Assembly: GCA_904420265.1 (NCBI GenBank)
Contig: CAJFUU010000012.1
Span: forward strand, 1 to 8,143
Direction: 5' to 3'
Source of the DNA: an uncultured Clostridia bacterium
Lineage (GTDB): Bacteria; Bacillota; Clostridia; Christensenellales; Aristaeellaceae
DNA length: 8,143 bases
Below are positions 6,454 to 8,143 of the stretch, piece after piece; positions within the stretch are counted from its first letter, which is position 1; every line of letters starts with the position of its first letter. The notes under the pieces were generated by a model. It did not search any database and was not told where the DNA came from. It saw nothing but the letters and a program-made list of their open reading frames with translations. The position numbers and the translations under genes were made by a program.

Positions 6454-7233
6454 TCAGGAATTGGCGCGAATGGTATTTTCCCAGAGGGTTTCCGCCAGTT
6501 GTTCCGGGTCTGCGCCTCTCAGTTCGGCCACGCGTTCAAATGTATAGCGGACAAAGGCCGGCTCGTTGCGGTTGCCCCGCATCGGCACTGGGGCCATATA
6601 GGGGCAATCCGTCTCCACCAGCAGGCGGTCGGCGGGGGTGTTGCGGGCCACGTCCAGCAGCTTATTGGCGTTTTTGAACGTCACCACCCCGGAAAGGGAG
6701 ATGTAATAGCCCATCTTCAAATAGACTTTTGCCGTTTCCCAACTGCCGGAAAAGCAATGCATGATGCCGCGCGGCAGGCGGCCCGCCTTATGCCGCTCCT
6801 GCATAATCGCCATTGCCTCGCCATGCGCTTCGCGGATATGCAGTTGCACCGGCATATCCAGTTCCAGCGCCATATCCAACTGCCGCGCAAACGCCTCGCG
6901 CTGCTTCTCGCGCGGCGAAAAATCATAGTGGTAATCCAGCCCGATTTCTCCCAGCGAAGTGCATTCGGGAAGCGCCAGCAGAGCGCGCAGCGTTTTCTCC
7001 CGCTCTTCGCCCCAGTTGCGCGCGTTGTGCGGATGTACGCCCGCCGCCAGGCGAAAACCGGGGTTTTGGCGCACGATTTCCAGGGCGCGCTCGTGATCCG
7101 GCTCATCGTCGCCGGGATCGCACATCACCATGCAGCCGAGCACGTTTGCCTCGCGCATGCGCGCCAGCACGTCCGGCAAATCCTCCGCAAAGCGTTCCGA
7201 GGCCAGATGGGCGTGGGAATCAAACAGTTTCAT
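6454..7233 (-). CDS. tatD: TatD family metal-dependent DNase/hydrolase
   Basis: A complete 259-residue cytoplasmic hydrolase of the TatD family (amidohydrolase-like TIM barrel with two metals). Members are 3'-5' exonucleases acting on DNA, some also deacylating D-aminoacyl-tRNA. All metal-ligand motifs are present: HxH at 7 and 9 (FDSHAHL), Glu96 in LGEIGLDYH, His132 in QLHIREA, His159 in MHCFSG and Asp209 in ETDCPYMAP. The length is normal for the family. I chose ATG at 7233 because the homology begins there and GGGAGG lies four bases upstream. The same frame stays open back to 8046, but that extension translates the repeats upstream and is not part of the gene. The metG 3' end lies upstream on the same strand, a pairing common in Firmicutes, so tatD was probably once, or still is, in the metG transcript. 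Confidence 0.95.
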   Translation of the reverse strand: MKLFDSHAHLASERFAEDLPDVLARMREANVLGCMVMCDPGDDEPDHERALEIVRQNPGFRLAAGVHPHNARNWGEEREKTLRALLALPECTSLGEIGLDYHYDFSPREKQREAFARQLDMALELDMPVQLHIREAHGEAMAIMQERHKAGRLPRGIMHCFSGSWETAKVYLKMGYYISLSGVVTFKNANKLLDVARNTPADRLLVETDCPYMAPVPMRGNRNEPAFVRYTFERVAELRGADPEQLAETLWENTIRANS

Positions 7234-7587
7234 ATTGCCTCCCGGGACGCGCAACGGCGGAACCTCCGCCGGCCGCGCCCATTGTTTTGATAAAGCGGCC
7301 CCTGCGCCATGAAGGGGACAAGCGGCCCGCAACGGCGTTTCAAACCGCGGCCGAATGCGCGCATAAGCCCGTGCAAACCTACGTCCGGGGACGCCTCGCG
7401 GCAATCGCTTGAACGGGCGTGCCAAAGCCCTTCTGCGAAAGCGCAAATCGCGAAGCAAGGCCGCCCGACAGAGCGAAAAGCGCCGCGCGGTTTGGCGCGT
7501 TCTCTTCCGCATTGGAGGGCGGCGCATGTTCGCACCTGCCAAGGCCGATGCGCGCCGGCGAGGCGACCCGGCTGCCCTGCCAGTATA
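7234..7587. other. GC-rich gap upstream of tatD, no gene seen
   Basis: About 350 bases between the tatD start and the metG-tail repeats. No recognisable domain or Shine-Dalgarno-preceded start is visible on either strand. A perfect six-base-pair hairpin (GGCGGA, ACC, TCCGCC) at 7256-7270 sits 23 bases before the tatD start, in its leader. I see no consensus -10/-35 for tatD here. Confidence 0.45.
7476..7499 (-). terminator. Weak terminator-like hairpin between the metG remnants and tatD
   Basis: On the minus strand GCGCC and GGCGC (plus positions 7494-7498 and 7480-7484) pair around a nine-base loop and are followed by TTTT. The stem is only five base pairs. If active, it would end metG transcription before tatD. 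Confidence 0.25.
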
Positions 7588-7771
7588 TTTGTTCCGGAGC
7601 GGTTCGACGGAAGGCGCGGCAGCATTGCGCTGCCCGAAGCCAAACCACCGCTCCGGGCAGGAAACATGCCCGCAGGCATTCGCATTTCTCCGGCGCGTGC
7701 CGCTGAACGATGCCGCTGGGTATCGTGCGCGTTTCGCCGCCTGCGTCCAGCGCTTCCCTGCGCGGTTTGAA
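7588..7771 (-). pseudogene. Second, more degraded metG-tail copy
   Basis: Reading on the minus strand from 7771: FKPR, then ALDAGGETRTIPSGTR, then a frame change and MPAG.FPARSG.LASGSAMLPR leading to GTN, where similarity to the other copy ends. GGETRT is characteristic of the start of the MetG C-terminal tRNA-binding domain. The copy is out of frame in at least two places and ends before the NLKLVTVEG segment. It is called from its DNA-level repeat relation to the adjacent copy; its origin from metG is inferred. Confidence 0.42.
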
Positions 7772-7781
7772 AGCAGACGTA

Positions 7782-8004
7782 TCAACCGATTTCCGCCCCG
7801 GGGAGCGAAATCATCGCCCTCCACGGTGACGAGTTTGAGATTTGTTCCGGCGCGGTTCGACGGAAGGCGCGGCAGCATTGCGCTGCCCGAAGTCAAACCG
7901 CTCCGGGCGGGAAACGCGCCCGCAGGCATTCGCATTTCTCCGCGCGTGCCGTTGAATACCGTGCGCGTCTCGCCGCCCACATCCAGCATTTTGCGCAGTT
8001 TGAA
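7782..8004 (-). pseudogene. Degenerate tandem copy of the MetG tRNA-binding domain tail
   Basis: Starts just after the metG stop. On the minus strand it reads FKLRKMLDVGGETRTVFNGT at its beginning and NLKLVTVEGDDFAP near its end, then shifts frame by one base (a C-G run one base longer than in metG) before the remnant GAEIG and TGA at 7784-7782. NLKLVTVEGxDFAP is the same as the real metG end. DVGGETRTV...G matches the start of that domain in MetG proteins generally. The middle, where ANLAPRK.RG.SEGMLL should be, is not conserved (SGSAMLPRLPSNRAGT at best resembles it). The remnant is about ten codons shorter than the normal segment. It has no start signal of its own and is probably not translated. 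Confidence 0.58.
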
Positions 8005-8014
8005 AGAGGACGTA

Positions 8015-8143
8015 TCAACCGATTTCCGCCCCGGGAGCGAAATCACCGCCCTCCACGGTGACGAGTTTGAGGTTGCCCGCCTCGTCCGAGGCGCACAGCA
8101 GCATGCCCTCGCTGACCACGCCGCGCATCTTGCGCGGGGCGAG
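8015..8143 (-). CDS. metG: Methionyl-tRNA synthetase, last 42 residues
   Basis: The 3' end of a gene that enters from the right edge on the minus strand. It reads LAPRKMRGVVSEGMLLCASD, EAGNLKLVTVEGGDFAPGAE, IG and then TGA. LAPRKMRG..SEGMLL followed by a short acidic loop and PG..IG at the very end is the signature of the C-terminal EMAPII/tRBD-like OB-fold that many bacterial MetG proteins carry for dimerisation and tRNA binding. MetG charges initiator and elongator tRNA-Met. A stand-alone tRBD protein (CsaA/YtpR-like) is possible because the catalytic domain is outside the window, but the ending and the tatD neighbour favour metG. No terminator is visible directly after the stop; duplicated copies of the end follow instead. 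Confidence 0.9.
   Translation of the reverse strand, partial: LAPRKMRGVVSEGMLLCASDEAGNLKLVTVEGGDFAPGAEIG

Larger units (their letters stand above)
7588..8071 (-). repeat. Two-copy tandem direct repeat derived from the metG 3' end
   Basis: The segment 7588-7840 (253 bases) is repeated at 7841-8071 (231 bases). Both copies begin TTTGTTCCGG on the plus strand and end GGTGACGAGTTTGAG. Most aligned positions are identical over the whole length; differences include substitutions and several small indels (an extra ACC and a 12-base insertion in the 7588 copy, and one extra G within the GC run near 7800). The 8071 end of the second copy lies inside the metG coding sequence. The copies have diverged from each other, which argues against an assembly artefact. 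Confidence 0.93.

Noticed and set aside
6454..8046. A 530-codon minus-strand frame that would make TatD a long fusion protein.
   Set aside because: Only the last 259 residues match TatD, with a proper RBS and ATG at 7233. The rest is out-of-frame translation of the metG-tail repeats and GC-rich spacer, which rarely contain stops by chance.

Overview
The window looks like chromosomal DNA from an anaerobic, GC-rich member of the Firmicutes, probably a gut-type Clostridia. The evidence is a pyruvate:ferredoxin oxidoreductase, a tightly coupled AbrB-like regulator and ATC-hydrolase pair, a MarR/GNAT fusion, a metG-tatD neighbourhood, strong Shine-Dalgarno sites and consensus sigma-A-type promoters. 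The genus cannot be named from this sequence alone.

Left part, plus strand (1-3875). The window opens inside the 3' end of the oxidoreductase gene (1-960), which closes with a strong terminator. About 430 bases without a gene follow. Next come three transcription units or parts of units, each with visible signals. A membrane family-2 glycosyltransferase (1510-2772) has an extended -10 promoter and a terminator. A MarR-type regulator fused to a GNAT acetyltransferase (2920-3833) has a clear promoter but is broken by a one-base frameshift near 3570. It also ends at a terminator.

Middle part (3876-5438). About 660 bases hold no convincing gene. A perfect-consensus promoter (TTGACA, 17 bases, TATAAT) and a 30-base near-perfect inverted repeat then precede a two-gene operon. 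The first gene is a 77-residue AbrB/MazE-like DNA-binding protein. The second, overlapping it by 14 bases, belongs to the L-2-amino-thiazoline-4-carboxylate hydrolase family. The inverted repeat is the best candidate for an autoregulatory operator.

Right part (5439-8143). An array of almost five tandem copies of a unit of about 155 bases (about 5601-6350) lies between the operon and a convergent tatD gene (minus strand, 7233-6454). Unit lengths do not all keep frame, but the units look like a decayed coding segment. Upstream of tatD, on the minus strand, is the last 42 codons of metG (8143-8015). metG and tatD are often neighbours, but here about 780 bases separate them, and much of that gap is two degenerate tandem copies of a segment containing the metG 3' end.

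The most unusual features are the two tandem duplications, both lying behind the 3' ends of genes and both carrying protein-like but broken reading frames. The operator-like dyad in front of the AbrB/hydrolase pair is the clearest regulatory signal.
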